Origin: Pseudomonas sp. Marseille-Q3773
GTDB lineage: Bacteria > Pseudomonadota > Gammaproteobacteria > Pseudomonadales > Pseudomonadaceae
Direction: 5' to 3'
Length of the DNA: 64,000 nucleotides
NCBI RefSeq assembly: GCF_916618955.1
Contig: NZ_OU745390.1
Location: 62,001-126,000, forward strand
Below the pieces are notes generated by a model. That model was not told where the DNA came from. It did not search any database and was given only the letters and a program-made list of their open reading frames with translations. Of the stretch, positions 26,205-36,183 are shown piece after piece (position 1 is the stretch's first letter; each line of letters starts with the position of its first letter). The translations under genes were made by a program, and so were the position numbers.

Positions 26205-27020
26205 ATGAGCATGAGTACAGAAGATCCACGCTTCGCCGGCGTTGCCCGGCTATATGGCGACCAAGGCTTGCAGCGCCTGTCCCAGGCCCATGTGGCCGTG
26301 GTCGGTATTGGCGGGGTTGGCTCGTGGGCGGCCGAAGCGCTGGCCCGCAGTGGCGTGGGCGAGATTACCCTGTTCGACCTCGACGACGTCTGCGTCAGCA
26401 ATACCAACCGCCAGGCCCACGCCCTGGAAGGGCAGGTGGGGCGGCCCAAGGTCGATGTCATGGCCGAGCGTTTGCGCGCGATCAACCCGGCCTGTACGGT
26501 GCATGCGGTAGCCGACTTCGTCACCCGCGACACCATGGCCGAGTACATCAGTGAAAACCTCGACTGCGTGATCGACTGCATCGACAGCGTCATGGCCAAG
26601 GCCGCGTTGATTGCCTGGTGTCGCCGGCGCAGGATCGCCATTGTTACTACCGGTGGCGCTGGTGGGCAGATCGACCCGACGCAGATCCAGATCGCCGACC
26701 TGAACAAGACCTTCAACGACCCGTTGGCCTCGCGGGTGCGTTCCACCCTGCGCCGCGACTACAACTTCTCGCGCAACGTCAGCCGCAACTATGGCGTGCC
26801 CTGCGTGTTCTCCAGCGAACAGCTGCGCTATCCCAAGGGCGATGGCAGCGTTTGCCTGCAGAAAAGCTTCGTGGGCGAGGGTGTGCGCCTGGACTGCTCG
26901 GGTGGCTTTGGCGCGGTGATGATGGTGACTGCGACCTTTGGCATGGTGGCGGCGAGCAAGGCGGTGGAAAAGCTGGTGGCGGGGGCGCGGCGGCCTTCGG
27001 AGCGGGTCAAGCCTGAATAG
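26205..27020 (+). CDS. tcdA: tRNA threonylcarbamoyladenosine dehydratase
   Basis: 271 residues. An E1/ThiF-type adenylating enzyme with the nucleotide-binding glycine loop VGIGGVGSWAAEALARSG (about 33-50) and the acidic FDLDDVCVSNTNRQ motif. It cyclises N6-threonylcarbamoyladenosine (t6A37) to ct6A in tRNAs decoding ANN codons, with ATP. Two ATGs (26205 and 26211) are possible and differ by two residues. It is convergent with csdE-csdA, whose sulfur-transfer proteins cooperate with TcdA (CsdL) in E. coli, so the grouping is functionally sensible. Confidence 0.93.
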   Translation: MSMSTEDPRFAGVARLYGDQGLQRLSQAHVAVVGIGGVGSWAAEALARSGVGEITLFDLDDVCVSNTNRQAHALEGQVGRPKVDVMAERLRAINPACTVHAVADFVTRDTMAEYISENLDCVIDCIDSVMAKAALIAWCRRRRIAIVTTGGAGGQIDPTQIQIADLNKTFNDPLASRVRSTLRRDYNFSRNVSRNYGVPCVFSSEQLRYPKGDGSVCLQKSFVGEGVRLDCSGGFGAVMMVTATFGMVAASKAVEKLVAGARRPSERVKPE

Positions 27021-27028
27021 ACCGCGTG

Positions 27029-27060
27029 GGCTTCTTCGCGGGCAAGCCCGCGAAGAAGCC
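27029..27060. repeat. Perfect REP hairpin between tcdA and csdE
   Basis: GGCTTCTTCGCGGGC (27029-27043) pairs exactly with GCCCGCGAAGAAGCC (27046-27060) around AA. A 15-bp stem between convergent genes that can serve as bidirectional terminator. Confidence 0.85.
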
Positions 27061-27069
27061 AGCACCGAT

Positions 27070-27480
27070 TCAACGGTTGGACGCCAGCTCCGCCATCCGC
27101 TGCAACACTGCATGCAACCCATTGCTGCGCGACGGCGACAGCTGGCGCTCCAGGCCCAGTTGGGTAAACCACTCACGCAGGTCAAGCGCGGTCAGTTCTG
27201 CACTGGCCAACCCCTGCACCCGCACCAGCAGCAACGCCAGCAGCCCGCGCAGCAAACGTGCATCGCTGCTGGCCTTGAACCGCCACGCACCTTCGACTTG
27301 CTCGGCCACCAGCCACACCAGGCTTTCACAGCCATGCACCCGGTTGGCCTCGGTCTTTTCAGCCTCGGCCAAGGGCTCCAGGCGGTCGCCCCACTGCATC
27401 AGCAGGCGCGCACGCTGTTCCCAGCCCTTGCTTTGTTCGAACGCCTCCAGCGCCTGGCGCGCCTGGTCCGGCAGGGTCAT
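27070..27480 (-). CDS. csdE: SufE/CsdE-family sulfur acceptor
   Basis: 136 residues. A SufE-fold protein whose reactive cysteine is Cys51 in RVHGCESLVWL. It accepts persulfide sulfur from the cysteine desulfurase CsdA and passes it on. Its start overlaps the csdA stop by four bases (ATGA), so stoichiometric coupled translation is likely. It is closer to CsdE than SufE by context, since tcdA is next door and no suf operon is present. Confidence 0.9.
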   Translation of the reverse strand: MTLPDQARQALEAFEQSKGWEQRARLLMQWGDRLEPLAEAEKTEANRVHGCESLVWLVAEQVEGAWRFKASSDARLLRGLLALLLVRVQGLASAELTALDLREWFTQLGLERQLSPSRSNGLHAVLQRMAELASNR

Positions 27481-28682
27481 CGCAACAGCTCCAGGCCTTG
27501 GTCCAGCGCGTCGAAGAAGCGCTGCAGGTCATCGCTGTCGTTGTACAGCCCCAGCGATACGCGGATGGCGCCCTCCAGCCCCAACCCCTTGAGCAGCGGC
27601 ATGGCGCAGTGGTGCCCGGCACGCACGGCAATACCTTGCTCGGTCAGCAGGTGGGCGATATCAGCGTTGTGCACGCCTTCAATGACTAAACTGGCCAGGG
27701 CTGCTTGTGGTGCGCCAAGGATGCGCACACCATCGCGGTCTGCCAGGCCACGCAGCAAGTGCTGGTGCAGACTGGTTTCATGGCGTTCGACCGCCTGGGC
27801 ATCGAGGCTGGCCAGGTAGTCCAAGGTCGCGCCCAGGCCGATCACCCCGGCGATCGGCGGCGTTCCGGCCTCGAAACCCAGCGGCGCGGGGCGGAAGCTG
27901 GCGCTTTGGTAGTCGGCCAGTTGCACCATCTCGCCGCCGAACTGCCAGTGGCGCAGCAATTCCAGCGCCTGGCTGCGACCGTACAGCACGCCGACGCCTT
28001 CCGGGCCGTACAGCTTGTGGCTGGAGAACACATAGAAGTCGCAACCCAGCTGCTGTACATCATGCCGCCCATGCACCACCCCCTGGGCACCGTCGACCAC
28101 GGTCAGTGCGCCTTGTGCACGCGCATGCGCCAGCAGCGCCGGCAGCGGCTGCCAGGTGCCCAGCACGTTGGACAGCTGGCTTACCGCCAGTACCCGGGTG
28201 CGTGGCCCGATCAGTTGCAGTGCCTGGTCCAGGTCGATGTGGCCATGGGTGTCCAGCGGCAGTACCACCAGGCGCAGCTTGCGCCGCTGCGCCAGCTGTT
28301 GCCAGGGCAGCAGGTTGGCGTGGTGCTCCAGGGCGCTGACGGCAATTTCGTCCCCGGCCTCGAAGCGTTGTTCCAGGCCATAGGCCAGCAGGTTCAGCGC
28401 CGACGTGGCACCGTGGGTGAAGACGATCTGCCGTGATTCTGCCGCATTGAGCCAGGCGGCGACCTTGTCGCGGCTGGTTTCGAAAGCCTGGGTCGCGAGT
28501 GCGCCGGGCAAATGCTGGGCACGGTGCACGTTGGCAGCGCCATGGCCGTAGTAATGGCTGAGGGCATCGAGCAGGGCTTGCGGCTTCTGGGTGGTGGCGG
28601 CGCTGTCCAGGTAGGTCTGGTGCTGCCGTTGCAGGGCGGCGATCGCGGGGAAATCGGCACGCCAGGGGGAGGGCTGGAACAT
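27477..28682 (-). CDS. csdA: Cysteine desulfurase (SufS/CsdA class)
   Basis: 401 residues. A PLP-dependent class-V aminotransferase fold. The PLP lysine is in FSSHKLYGPEGVGVLYG (about residue 223) and the persulfide-forming cysteine in RAGHHCAMPLLKGLG (about 359). It converts cysteine to alanine and enzyme-bound persulfide, which is handed to CsdE. Group II (SufS/CsdA type), judging by the RxGHHC motif. It forms a two-gene operon with csdE and is followed in the genome by dapD upstream on the same strand, separated by a terminator. Confidence 0.93.
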   Translation of the reverse strand: MFQPSPWRADFPAIAALQRQHQTYLDSAATTQKPQALLDALSHYYGHGAANVHRAQHLPGALATQAFETSRDKVAAWLNAAESRQIVFTHGATSALNLLAYGLEQRFEAGDEIAVSALEHHANLLPWQQLAQRRKLRLVVLPLDTHGHIDLDQALQLIGPRTRVLAVSQLSNVLGTWQPLPALLAHARAQGALTVVDGAQGVVHGRHDVQQLGCDFYVFSSHKLYGPEGVGVLYGRSQALELLRHWQFGGEMVQLADYQSASFRPAPLGFEAGTPPIAGVIGLGATLDYLASLDAQAVERHETSLHQHLLRGLADRDGVRILGAPQAALASLVIEGVHNADIAHLLTEQGIAVRAGHHCAMPLLKGLGLEGAIRVSLGLYNDSDDLQRFFDALDQGLELLR

Positions 28683-28704
28683 GGTCGCGGGGCCTGGAAG
28701 GAAA

Positions 28705-28733
28705 ATCGGGTCTGGCGTGGTGCCAGACCCGAT
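28705..28733 (-). terminator. Terminator of dapD
   Basis: ATCGGGTCTGGC pairs perfectly with GCCAGACCCGAT around five bases; on the minus strand the stem is followed by TTTTCC. It lies between the dapD stop and csdA. Confidence 0.85.
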
Positions 28734-28781
28734 CTTAACATTTCAGGCGCCGAGAATCCGCAGCTGAAGGCTGCGAGGTGC

Positions 28782-29816
28782 TCAGTTGTGCGCGTGCAGC
28801 GCCTCGTTCAGCTCGATGGCCGACTTGTGGGTCTTGCACTCCACCGCACCGTTCAGCGAGTTGCGGCGGAACAGCAGGTCGGTCTGGCCGGCCAGGTCGC
28901 GGGCCTTGACCACCTTGACCAGCTGGTTGTTCTCGTCCAGCAGGTTCACCTTGGTGCCAGCGGTGATGTACAGGCCGGCTTCGACGGTATTGCGGTCGCC
29001 CAGCGGGATACCGATACCGGCGTTGGCGCCGATCAGGCAGCCTTCGCCAACCTTGATGACGATGTTGCCGCCACCGGACAGGGTGCCCATGGTCGAGCAG
29101 CCGCCGCCCAGGTCGGAACCCTTGCCGACGAACACGCCAGCGGAAACGCGGCCTTCGATCATGCCCGGGCCTTCGGTGCCAGCGTTAAAGTTGACGAAGC
29201 CTTCGTGCATGATGGTGGTGCCTTCGCCGATGTAGGCGCCCAGGCGCACACGGGCGGTGTCGGCGATACGCACGCCGGCCGGAACCACGTAGTCGGTCAT
29301 TTTCGGGAACTTGTCCACCGAGAACACTTCCAGCAGCTCGCCCTTCAGGCGCGCTTCCAGTTGCAGCTCGGCCAGTTCGGCCAGGTCGACTGCGCCCTGG
29401 TTGGTCCAGGCCACGTTCGGCAGCAGCGGGAAGATGCCGGCCAGGCTTACACCGTGCGGCTTGACCAGGCGGTGCGACAGCAGGTGCAGCTTGAGGTAGG
29501 CCTCCGGGGTCGAGGTCAGTGCAGCGTCTTCGGCCAGCAGGGTGGCGACCAGCGGCTTGTGGCTCTCGGCCAGGCGGGTCAGCAGGGCTGCCTGGGTGGC
29601 GTCGACGCCTTTTACCGCCTCGGCCAGTTGTGCGGCCTGGGCAGTGCTGAAGGCGATGGCCTGATTGCCACCTGCATAGCCGAGCAGCGGCGCTACGGCA
29701 GCGACCAGTTCGGCGCTGGGGTTGAGCAGTGGTTGTGCGTAGAACACTTCCAGCCAGGCGCCCTGGCGGTTCTGGGAGCCGACACCGAAGGCCAGGCTGA
29801 ACAGGGTATTGGACAT
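28782..29816 (-). CDS. dapD: Tetrahydrodipicolinate N-succinyltransferase
   Basis: 344 residues, the long gammaproteobacterial/actinobacterial DapD form. It transfers succinyl from succinyl-CoA to tetrahydrodipicolinate, the first committed step of the succinylase branch to DAP. A left-handed beta-helix of hexapeptide repeats occupies about residues 180-300 (VRLGAYIGEGTTIMHEGFVN, SGGGNIVIKVGEGCLIGANA). The start ATG 29816 (MSNTLFSLAFGVG) was preferred to an in-frame leader 90 bases upstream that overlaps the next gene. Located 31 bases after the ArsC-like gene. Confidence 0.94.
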   Translation of the reverse strand: MSNTLFSLAFGVGSQNRQGAWLEVFYAQPLLNPSAELVAAVAPLLGYAGGNQAIAFSTAQAAQLAEAVKGVDATQAALLTRLAESHKPLVATLLAEDAALTSTPEAYLKLHLLSHRLVKPHGVSLAGIFPLLPNVAWTNQGAVDLAELAELQLEARLKGELLEVFSVDKFPKMTDYVVPAGVRIADTARVRLGAYIGEGTTIMHEGFVNFNAGTEGPGMIEGRVSAGVFVGKGSDLGGGCSTMGTLSGGGNIVIKVGEGCLIGANAGIGIPLGDRNTVEAGLYITAGTKVNLLDENNQLVKVVKARDLAGQTDLLFRRNSLNGAVECKTHKSAIELNEALHAHN

Positions 29817-29847
29817 ATGATTACCTCGTGCGAAATAGGGTAGGGGC

Positions 29848-30195
29848 TCAGGCCAGGGCAGCGGCGTACAGGTCGGGCTTGAAACCGACCAGGGTGCGCG
29901 CGCCAAGGTCGAGCACCGGGCGCTTGATCATCGACGGCTGGGCCAGCATCAGCTCGACGGCCTTGGTTTGGTCGAGGTCGGCCTTGCTGGCGTCGTCCAG
30001 CTTGCGGAAGGTGGTGCCGGCACGGTTGAGGATGACTTCCCAGCCGTGTTCGTCGCACCAGCGGTTCAGGCTGTCACGGTCGATGCCTTGGGTCTTGTAA
30101 TCGTGGAATTCGTAGGCGACGGCTTTTTCGTCGAGCCAGGTACGCGCTTTTTTCATGGTGTCGCAGGCTTTGATGCCGTAGAGCGTGTAGGTCAT
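29848..30195 (-). CDS. ArsC/Spx-family reductase (YffB-like)
   Basis: 115 residues. A thioredoxin-like fold of the ArsC family: MTYTLYGIKACDTMKKARTW with a single Cys11 in place of the CxxC pair, then DYKTQGIDRDSLNRWCDEHG and the RPVLD segment that closes the active site. YffB proteins probably act in glutathione-dependent thiol reduction; arsenate reduction is not established for this subgroup. Start ATG 30195 was chosen over one 30 bases upstream by conservation of the N-terminus. Co-directional with dapD. Confidence 0.85.
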   Translation of the reverse strand: MTYTLYGIKACDTMKKARTWLDEKAVAYEFHDYKTQGIDRDSLNRWCDEHGWEVILNRAGTTFRKLDDASKADLDQTKAVELMLAQPSMIKRPVLDLGARTLVGFKPDLYAAALA

Positions 30196-30288
30196 TGTGT
30201 GCATTGAGGCCACAGGCTGCCTCAATCTCTCCGTTTTCGAATGTCAGTCGCGGGATTATGCGGGAACCATCCTTTCAGCGCCACGGGG

Positions 30289-30384
30289 GGAGCATGCCTT
30301 GGGGGTTGTAGCGCCTGTGGGATCGAACGCCGCGCCGGCAGCGCTCGATCTTGCGGGCACCGCAAGACCCAAGGCATGCGCTCC
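30289..30384. repeat. Nested long-range inverted repeat in a 337-bp intergenic region
   Basis: The outer arms GGAGCATGCCTTGGG (30289-30303) and CCCAAGGCATGC + GCTCC (30368-30384) enclose an inner pair GATCGA/TCGATC (about 30331-30350). The region 30196-30532 contains no gene. The structure differs from the common REP units of this window. It lies between divergently transcribed genes. Confidence 0.75.
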
Positions 30385-30532
30385 AGCCCCACGTCTCATC
30401 ATGTTACATATTCATCCTCCACCTGCGACTATCGTGCAGCGGCCTCGCCTCACGCTACCCCGCTAACATATTGTTTCAATGGCGCGCTTTCGCCCCGCTG
30501 TCGATTCTGGTTCACAAAGGAAGCCCTACCGG

Positions 30533-32179
30533 ATGCAGTCCGCCTATACCGTCCTCATCCTGCTCACGCTGGTCAGCGTGTCGAAGCTGGTCGGCCGCAT
30601 GATCCCGCTGCCCTTGCCCTTGGTACAGATTGCCGCCGGTGCGTTGCTGGCCTGGCCGACGCTGGGCCTGCATGTGGCCCTGGACCCGGAACTGTTCCTG
30701 TTTCTGTTCCTGCCGCCCTTGCTGTTCGCCGACGGTTGGCGCATTCCCAAGCGCGAGCTGTGGCGCATCCGTGGGCCAGTCGTGGCGTTGGCCGTTGGGC
30801 TGGTGCTGTTCACCGTGGTCGGGGCCGGTTATTTCATCCACTGGCTGCTGCCTGGCATTCCGCTGCCGGTGGCCTTCGCCCTGGCGGCAGTGTTGTCGCC
30901 GACCGACGCCGTGGCGGTGTCGGCCATTGCCCAGGACCGCCTGCCCACCCCGCTGATGCACATGCTGCAAGGCGAGGCCCTGATGAACGATGCGTCCGGC
31001 CTGGTGACCTTCAAGTTCGCCCTGGCGGCAGCGATCACCGGGGTGTTCTCGTTGACCGATGCCAGCTTCAGCTTTGTCCTGGTCGCCCTCGGCGGCCTGG
31101 CCGTGGGCGTCGCCCTGAGCTGGCTGATCGGCCGCCTGCGGGCGTGGATGATCGCCCGCGGCTGGGACGACCCAGCCACTCACGTGGTGTTCATGTTGCT
31201 GCTGCCGTTCGCCGCCTACGTACTGGCCGAGCGCCTTGGCGTGTCGGGCATTCTCTCGGCGGTAGCGGCCGGCATGATGCAGAGCTGGCTCGACCTGCTG
31301 CCCCGGCAGACCAGCACCCGCCTGCTCAACCGCAGCGTCTGGTCATTGCTGGAGTTCGCTTTCAACGGCCTGATCTTCCTCCTGCTGGGGCTGCAGCTGC
31401 CGGACATCATCAAGGCCGTGGTCAGCCACGAAGCCAGCGTGTGGCCGACCCTGGCCTGGCGTTGCCTGGATGTGGTGGCAATCTTTGCCGCGTTGATCCT
31501 GCTGCGTTTCATCTGGGTGCAGAGCATCTGGCGCTCGATCGGGGTGGTGCGACGCTGGCGCGGCAAGCCGGCGTTGGTCCTGATGCCCACGGCGCGCTCC
31601 TGCTGGCTGCTGACCCTGGGCGGTGTACGCGGTGCAGTCACCCTGGCCGGGGTGATGTCGATCCCGCTGTTGATCGGCGCGGACAAGGCGTTCCCTGAAC
31701 GCGACCTGCTGATCTTCATCGCCGCCGGGGTGATCCTGTTGTCGCTGATCGCCGCCTGCATTGCCCTGCCGCTGCTGCTGCGCGGGGTGACCAAGAGCCC
31801 GGACGAGCGCTTGCACCAGGAAGTGCAGGAGGCCTGGCGGCGTACTGCCGAGGCGGCGATCCATGCCCTGGAGGCAGAAGAAGTGATCGACAGCAATGCG
31901 CCGCAGGATGCCGCGCAGGCCACCCTGGCCACCGAGCTCAAGGCGCGCCTGATGGCGGAATACCGGGATGAACTGGACAGCTACAACGACAGCGCCGAAG
32001 CCAAGGCCCTGGCGCAACAGATGGACCTGCTGGAGCGACGCCTGCGCCTGCGTGCGCTGCGGGCGCAGCGGCTGGAGCTGTACGACCTGCATCGTCAGCA
32101 TCTGGTCGGTGACGAGGTGGTGCGGCAGGTGCTGGGCGAGCTGGACTTGAGCGAGGCGAACCTGGGGGCGGTCAAGTAG
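30533..32179 (+). CDS. CPA1-family Na+/H+ antiporter
   Basis: 548 residues. About 12 transmembrane helices over residues 1-410, then a cytoplasmic, coiled-coil-rich C-terminal tail (ALEAEEVIDSNAPQDAAQAT, LLERRLRLRALRAQRLELYD). Family motifs: the cation-site LSPTDAVAVSAI, the GEALMNDASGLVTFKF segment and GVRGAVTLAGVMSIPL. It exchanges cytoplasmic Na+ (or K+) for protons. The start ATG 30533 was chosen because the hydrophobic first helix begins there and AAAGGAAG lies upstream. Convergent with dapC. Confidence 0.9.
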   Translation: MQSAYTVLILLTLVSVSKLVGRMIPLPLPLVQIAAGALLAWPTLGLHVALDPELFLFLFLPPLLFADGWRIPKRELWRIRGPVVALAVGLVLFTVVGAGYFIHWLLPGIPLPVAFALAAVLSPTDAVAVSAIAQDRLPTPLMHMLQGEALMNDASGLVTFKFALAAAITGVFSLTDASFSFVLVALGGLAVGVALSWLIGRLRAWMIARGWDDPATHVVFMLLLPFAAYVLAERLGVSGILSAVAAGMMQSWLDLLPRQTSTRLLNRSVWSLLEFAFNGLIFLLLGLQLPDIIKAVVSHEASVWPTLAWRCLDVVAIFAALILLRFIWVQSIWRSIGVVRRWRGKPALVLMPTARSCWLLTLGGVRGAVTLAGVMSIPLLIGADKAFPERDLLIFIAAGVILLSLIAACIALPLLLRGVTKSPDERLHQEVQEAWRRTAEAAIHALEAEEVIDSNAPQDAAQATLATELKARLMAEYRDELDSYNDSAEAKALAQQMDLLERRLRLRALRAQRLELYDLHRQHLVGDEVVRQVLGELDLSEANLGAVK

Positions 32180-32186
32180 AGCGAAA

Positions 32187-32203
32187 GGGGCGCAACGCGC
32201 CCC
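32187..32203. terminator. Bidirectional hairpin between antiporter and dapC
   Basis: GGGGCGC-AAC-GCGCCCC, a 7-bp GC-only stem directly between two convergent stops; no long T-tract. Confidence 0.55.
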
Positions 32204-32210
32204 CGGTCGG

Positions 32211-33407
32211 TCATCGGCTCTGCAGGAACTGGCGAATCCGCTCCGCCGCCTCGATGCACTCGGCCAGCGGCGCGACCAGCGCCATGCGCACGCGCCCGGC
32301 ACCCGGGTTCACTCCATCCACTTCGCGCGACAGGTACGAGCCCGGTACCACCGTCACATGCTGGGCTGCAAACAGGTCACGGGTGAATTCGGCATCGTCG
32401 CCGGGCACCTTGGCCCACAGGTAGAAGCTGCCGTCCGGGCGCTGCACGTCCAGCACCGGCTGCAGGATATCCAGCACGGCATCGTACTTGGCGCGGTACT
32501 GGTCGCGGTTCTCGCGTACATGCGCCTCGTCCTGCCAGGCGGCAATGCTGGCCAGTTGGGTTTGTACCGGCATGGCACAGCCATGGTAGGTGCGGTACAG
32601 CAGGAACGGCTTGATGATCTCGGCATCCCCGGCGACGAAGCCCGAACGCAGGCCCGGCAGGTTGGAACGCTTGGACAGGCTGTGGAACACCACGCAGCGC
32701 TTGAAGTCGCTGCGGCCCAGCTCTGCGCAGGCAGTCAGCAGGCCCGGTGGCGGGGCGTCTTCGTCGAAGTACAGCTCGCTGTAGCACTCGTCGGCGGCGA
32801 TCACGAAGTCGTGCTGGTCAGCCAGGGCAATCAGCTTTTTCAGGGTGGCCATCGGCACCAGCGCGCCGGTGGGGTTGCCCGGCGAGCACAGGAACAGGAT
32901 CTGGCAACGCTGCCACACCTCGGCCGGCACAGCGTCGAAATCGGGGTTGAAACCGTTGCTTTCCAGGCATGGCAGGTAGTGCGGGGTGGCACCGGCCAGC
33001 AGCGCTGCACCTTCGTAGATCTGGTAGAACGGGTTGGGGCTGACCACCAGGCCGTCATCGGCGCGGTTGACCACGGCCTGGGTGAAGGCGAACAGCGCCT
33101 CGCGGGTGCCGTTGACCGGCAGGATGTGGCGCTCGGCGTCCAGCCAGCCGGCCGGGACGCCAAAGCGGCGCTCGCACCACTGGCCGATCGCCTGGCGCAA
33201 GCCCGGCAGGCCGATGGTGCTGGGGTAGACCGCCAGCTTGTCGAGGTTGTCGGCCATGGCCTGGGCGACGAATGCCGGCGATTCATGCTTCGGCTCACCG
33301 ATCGACAGGGCGATGGCGGGTTTGTCCGCCGCCGGCTTCACGCTGCCCAGCAGGGCGCGGAGTTTCTCGAACGGGTAGGGCTGAAGCTGGGTCAAGGCAT
33401 GGTTCAT
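32211..33407 (-). CDS. dapC: Succinyldiaminopimelate transaminase
   Basis: 398 residues. Class I/II PLP aminotransferase. The PLP lysine is in HSLSKRSNLPGLRSGF (about residue 240). Other features are the NPFYQIYEGAALLAG and CSPGNPTGALVP motifs. It converts N-succinyl-2-amino-6-oxopimelate plus glutamate into N-succinyl-L,L-DAP, the step between DapD and DapE. The assignment rests on family plus the conserved Pseudomonas neighbourhood map-glnD-dapC. It follows glnD by 30 bases and is probably in the same transcript. Confidence 0.9.
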   Translation of the reverse strand: MNHALTQLQPYPFEKLRALLGSVKPAADKPAIALSIGEPKHESPAFVAQAMADNLDKLAVYPSTIGLPGLRQAIGQWCERRFGVPAGWLDAERHILPVNGTREALFAFTQAVVNRADDGLVVSPNPFYQIYEGAALLAGATPHYLPCLESNGFNPDFDAVPAEVWQRCQILFLCSPGNPTGALVPMATLKKLIALADQHDFVIAADECYSELYFDEDAPPPGLLTACAELGRSDFKRCVVFHSLSKRSNLPGLRSGFVAGDAEIIKPFLLYRTYHGCAMPVQTQLASIAAWQDEAHVRENRDQYRAKYDAVLDILQPVLDVQRPDGSFYLWAKVPGDDAEFTRDLFAAQHVTVVPGSYLSREVDGVNPGAGRVRMALVAPLAECIEAAERIRQFLQSR

Positions 33408-33437
33408 CGGCGCAAGGTCTCGTCAATCGTCTGGTCG

Positions 33438-36140
33438 TTAAAAGGTCATGCGGGTCGGGCTGGTATCGCTGGCCTGGCCGGCCTGCAGCTGCTGGACAAT
33501 GGCCTCCTGCAGGCGGCTGCACAGCTGTGGGTCGGACAGCGGCTGGTTGTCGGCGTCGGTGATGAAGAACACGTCTTCCACCCGCTCGCCAAGGGTGGCG
33601 ATCTTGGCATTCTGCAGCGACAGGTCGAACTCCAGGAAGATCCGCCCCAGCCGGGCCAGCAGGCCTGGGCGGTCCGGCGCGGTGATCTCGAGGATGGTCA
33701 CTGGCCGCTGGGCATCGTTGAGGATGGTCACCTGCGGCGGGAAGTCGAAGTGCTTGAGCTGGCGCGGGACCCGACGCTGGATGATGGTCGGGTAGTCCTC
33801 GGGGTTGCGCAGCGCTTCGGTCAGGCCGTCGCGAATCTGCTTGACCCGCTGCGGGTTGTCGCCGATCGAGCCGCCATCGTTGTCCAGCACGATATAGGTG
33901 TCGAGGGTGAACTGGCTGCTCGAGGTGATGATCCGCGCGTCATGAATGTTCAGGTTCAGTTGCGACATGGCCGCCACCGTCACGGCAAAGAAGTCGTGCT
34001 GGTCGGGGGCGTAGATGAAGATCTGCGTGCCTCCTTCGAATTCGCGCTGGGTGGTTTCCTTGATCAGTACCAGCGGCCCGCCGTCGGCCGGCTGCTGCAG
34101 GATCGCGTCACTGTGCCAGGCGACGTCGGCGGCGGTGTGCTTGAGGAAGTAGTCATCGCCCAGCTGCGACCACAATTGCTCGACGTCGTCAGGGTCGGTG
34201 CCCTCGCGCACCAGGATATCCAGCGCTGCGGATTGGGTCTGGCGAATCTGCTCCTCGCGGTCCAGCGGGTTTTCCAGGCCACGGCGCAGGGCACGCTTGG
34301 TCTCGGTGTACAGCTGGCGCAGCAGGCTGGCGCGCCACGAGTTCCACAGGCTGGGGTTGGTGGCGTTGATGTCGGCCACGGTCAGCACGTACAGGTAGTC
34401 CAGGCGCGTTTCGTCGCCTACGTGCAGAGCAAAGTCGTTGATTACCTGCGGGTCGGACAGGTCCTTGCGCTGGGCGGTGGTCGACATCACCAGGTGGTTC
34501 TGCACCAGCCAGGCGATCAGGCGGCTGTCCCAGGCCGGCAACTGGTGGCGTTCGCAAAATTTCTGCGCGTCCAGGGCGCCCAGTTCGGAGTGGTCGCCCT
34601 GGCGCCCCTTGCCGATGTCGTGGTACAGGCCGGCCAGGTAGATCAGCTCGGGTTTGGGCAGGCGCCCCATGAGCTTGCTGGCCAGCGGGAATTTCTCGGA
34701 CACCGGCGTGTACTGCAGCTTGCGCAGGTGCTTGATGAGGTTGAGGGTGTGTGCGTCGACTGTATAGATGTGGAACAGATCATGCTGCATCTGGCCGACG
34801 ATCAGGCCGAACTCGGGCAGGTAGCGGCCAAGGATGCCGTAGCGGTTCATCCGCCGCAGGTTGCGGTGGATGCCGATTTCGCACTTGAACAGCTCGATGA
34901 ACAGGCTGGTGTTGCGGATATCGGTGCGGAAGGTGTCATCGATCAGGTGCCGGTGTTCGCGCAGCAGGCGCACGGTATCGGCGCGCACACCCTTGATCTC
35001 GGGGTGCTGGGCCATCAGCACGAAGATTTCCAGCATGGCGAACGGGGTGCGCTTGAACACGTTCGGCCGGGTGGCTTCTATATAGCCATCATGCAGGCGG
35101 AAGCGCGCATTCAGCGGCTGGGTGGTGCCGCTGTCGTCATCGGCCAGGATGACCTCTTCGAAGTGCTGGATGATCAGGTCGCACAGCTGGCTGATGCTCA
35201 TCACCACCCGGTAGTACTGCTGCATGAACTGCTCGATCGCCCGCTTGGGGTTGTCGTCGCTGTAGCCCAGCAGCGCGGCGATGCTGCGCTGGTGGTCGAA
35301 CAGCAGGCGGTCCTCGGCGCGCCCGGCCAGCATGTGCAGGGCATAACGCACCTTCCACAGGAAGTCCTGGGAAGAGGCCAGCAGTTCGTTCTCGCTTTCC
35401 AGCAAAAAGCCCTCGCCGGCCAGGGCGTGCAGGTTGAGGGTGCCATACTGGCGACGCGCCACCCACAGCACGGTCTGGATATCGCGCAGGCCACCGGGCG
35501 AACCTTTCACGTTGGGTTCGAGGTTGTATTCGGTGTCGTTGTACTTGTGGTGGCGGGCCTTGAGTTCGGCGCGCTTGGCCAGGAAGAAGTCCTTGCTCGG
35601 CCACATGTGCGTGGTGTCGGTCACCTCCAGCATGCGCTGGCGCAAGGCCTCTGGGCCGGCGATGGTGCGGCTTTCCATCAGGTTGGTGATCACCGTCAGG
35701 TCGGCGCGGGCCTGCTCGGCACACTCGTCGACGGTGCGCACGCTCTGGCCCACTTCCAGGCCGATGTCCCACAGCAGGGTGAGAAAGCGCTCGATGGCGT
35801 CGCGGTATTGCTCGTGTTCGGCGGCGCCCAGCAGGATCAGCAGGTCGATGTCCGAATGCGGGTGCAGCTCGCCGCGCCCGTAGCCGCCAACCGCGACCAG
35901 GGCGATACCGCTGTGGTCGCCCCAGTCGAACTGGTTCCATGCCTGTTGCAGGATATTGTCGACCAGCCAGGCGCGAGCCTCGATCAGCGGGCGGATTTCG
36001 CTGCCGCTGCGAAAACGCCGGTCGAGCACCTCGCCGGCCTGGCGGATGGCCTTCTTGAAGGCGGCGATGGGGCTCGCCTTGAGGGCCAGTTCCGCCTGGA
36101 ACTGGCCACGGTCGAACAGCTCGGAATCCACCTGGGGCAT
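33438..36140 (-). CDS. glnD: Bifunctional uridylyltransferase/uridylyl-removing enzyme GlnD
   Basis: 900 residues, typical length. It uridylylates PII when glutamine is low and removes UMP when it is high, the primary nitrogen sensor. The N-terminal nucleotidyltransferase has [19 protein letters not shown] (about 85-105). The central HD phosphohydrolase has [18 protein letters not shown] (about 500). Two C-terminal ACT domains (about 705-780 and 815-890) sense glutamine. It sits between map and dapC on the minus strand, 43 bases from map. Confidence 0.96.
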   Translation of the reverse strand: MPQVDSELFDRGQFQAELALKASPIAAFKKAIRQAGEVLDRRFRSGSEIRPLIEARAWLVDNILQQAWNQFDWGDHSGIALVAVGGYGRGELHPHSDIDLLILLGAAEHEQYRDAIERFLTLLWDIGLEVGQSVRTVDECAEQARADLTVITNLMESRTIAGPEALRQRMLEVTDTTHMWPSKDFFLAKRAELKARHHKYNDTEYNLEPNVKGSPGGLRDIQTVLWVARRQYGTLNLHALAGEGFLLESENELLASSQDFLWKVRYALHMLAGRAEDRLLFDHQRSIAALLGYSDDNPKRAIEQFMQQYYRVVMSISQLCDLIIQHFEEVILADDDSGTTQPLNARFRLHDGYIEATRPNVFKRTPFAMLEIFVLMAQHPEIKGVRADTVRLLREHRHLIDDTFRTDIRNTSLFIELFKCEIGIHRNLRRMNRYGILGRYLPEFGLIVGQMQHDLFHIYTVDAHTLNLIKHLRKLQYTPVSEKFPLASKLMGRLPKPELIYLAGLYHDIGKGRQGDHSELGALDAQKFCERHQLPAWDSRLIAWLVQNHLVMSTTAQRKDLSDPQVINDFALHVGDETRLDYLYVLTVADINATNPSLWNSWRASLLRQLYTETKRALRRGLENPLDREEQIRQTQSAALDILVREGTDPDDVEQLWSQLGDDYFLKHTAADVAWHSDAILQQPADGGPLVLIKETTQREFEGGTQIFIYAPDQHDFFAVTVAAMSQLNLNIHDARIITSSSQFTLDTYIVLDNDGGSIGDNPQRVKQIRDGLTEALRNPEDYPTIIQRRVPRQLKHFDFPPQVTILNDAQRPVTILEITAPDRPGLLARLGRIFLEFDLSLQNAKIATLGERVEDVFFITDADNQPLSDPQLCSRLQEAIVQQLQAGQASDTSPTRMTF

Positions 36141-36183
36141 CGCGTCAGGTTCCTGTCGAGGGGTGGCCGTTGGCTGAGTACGC

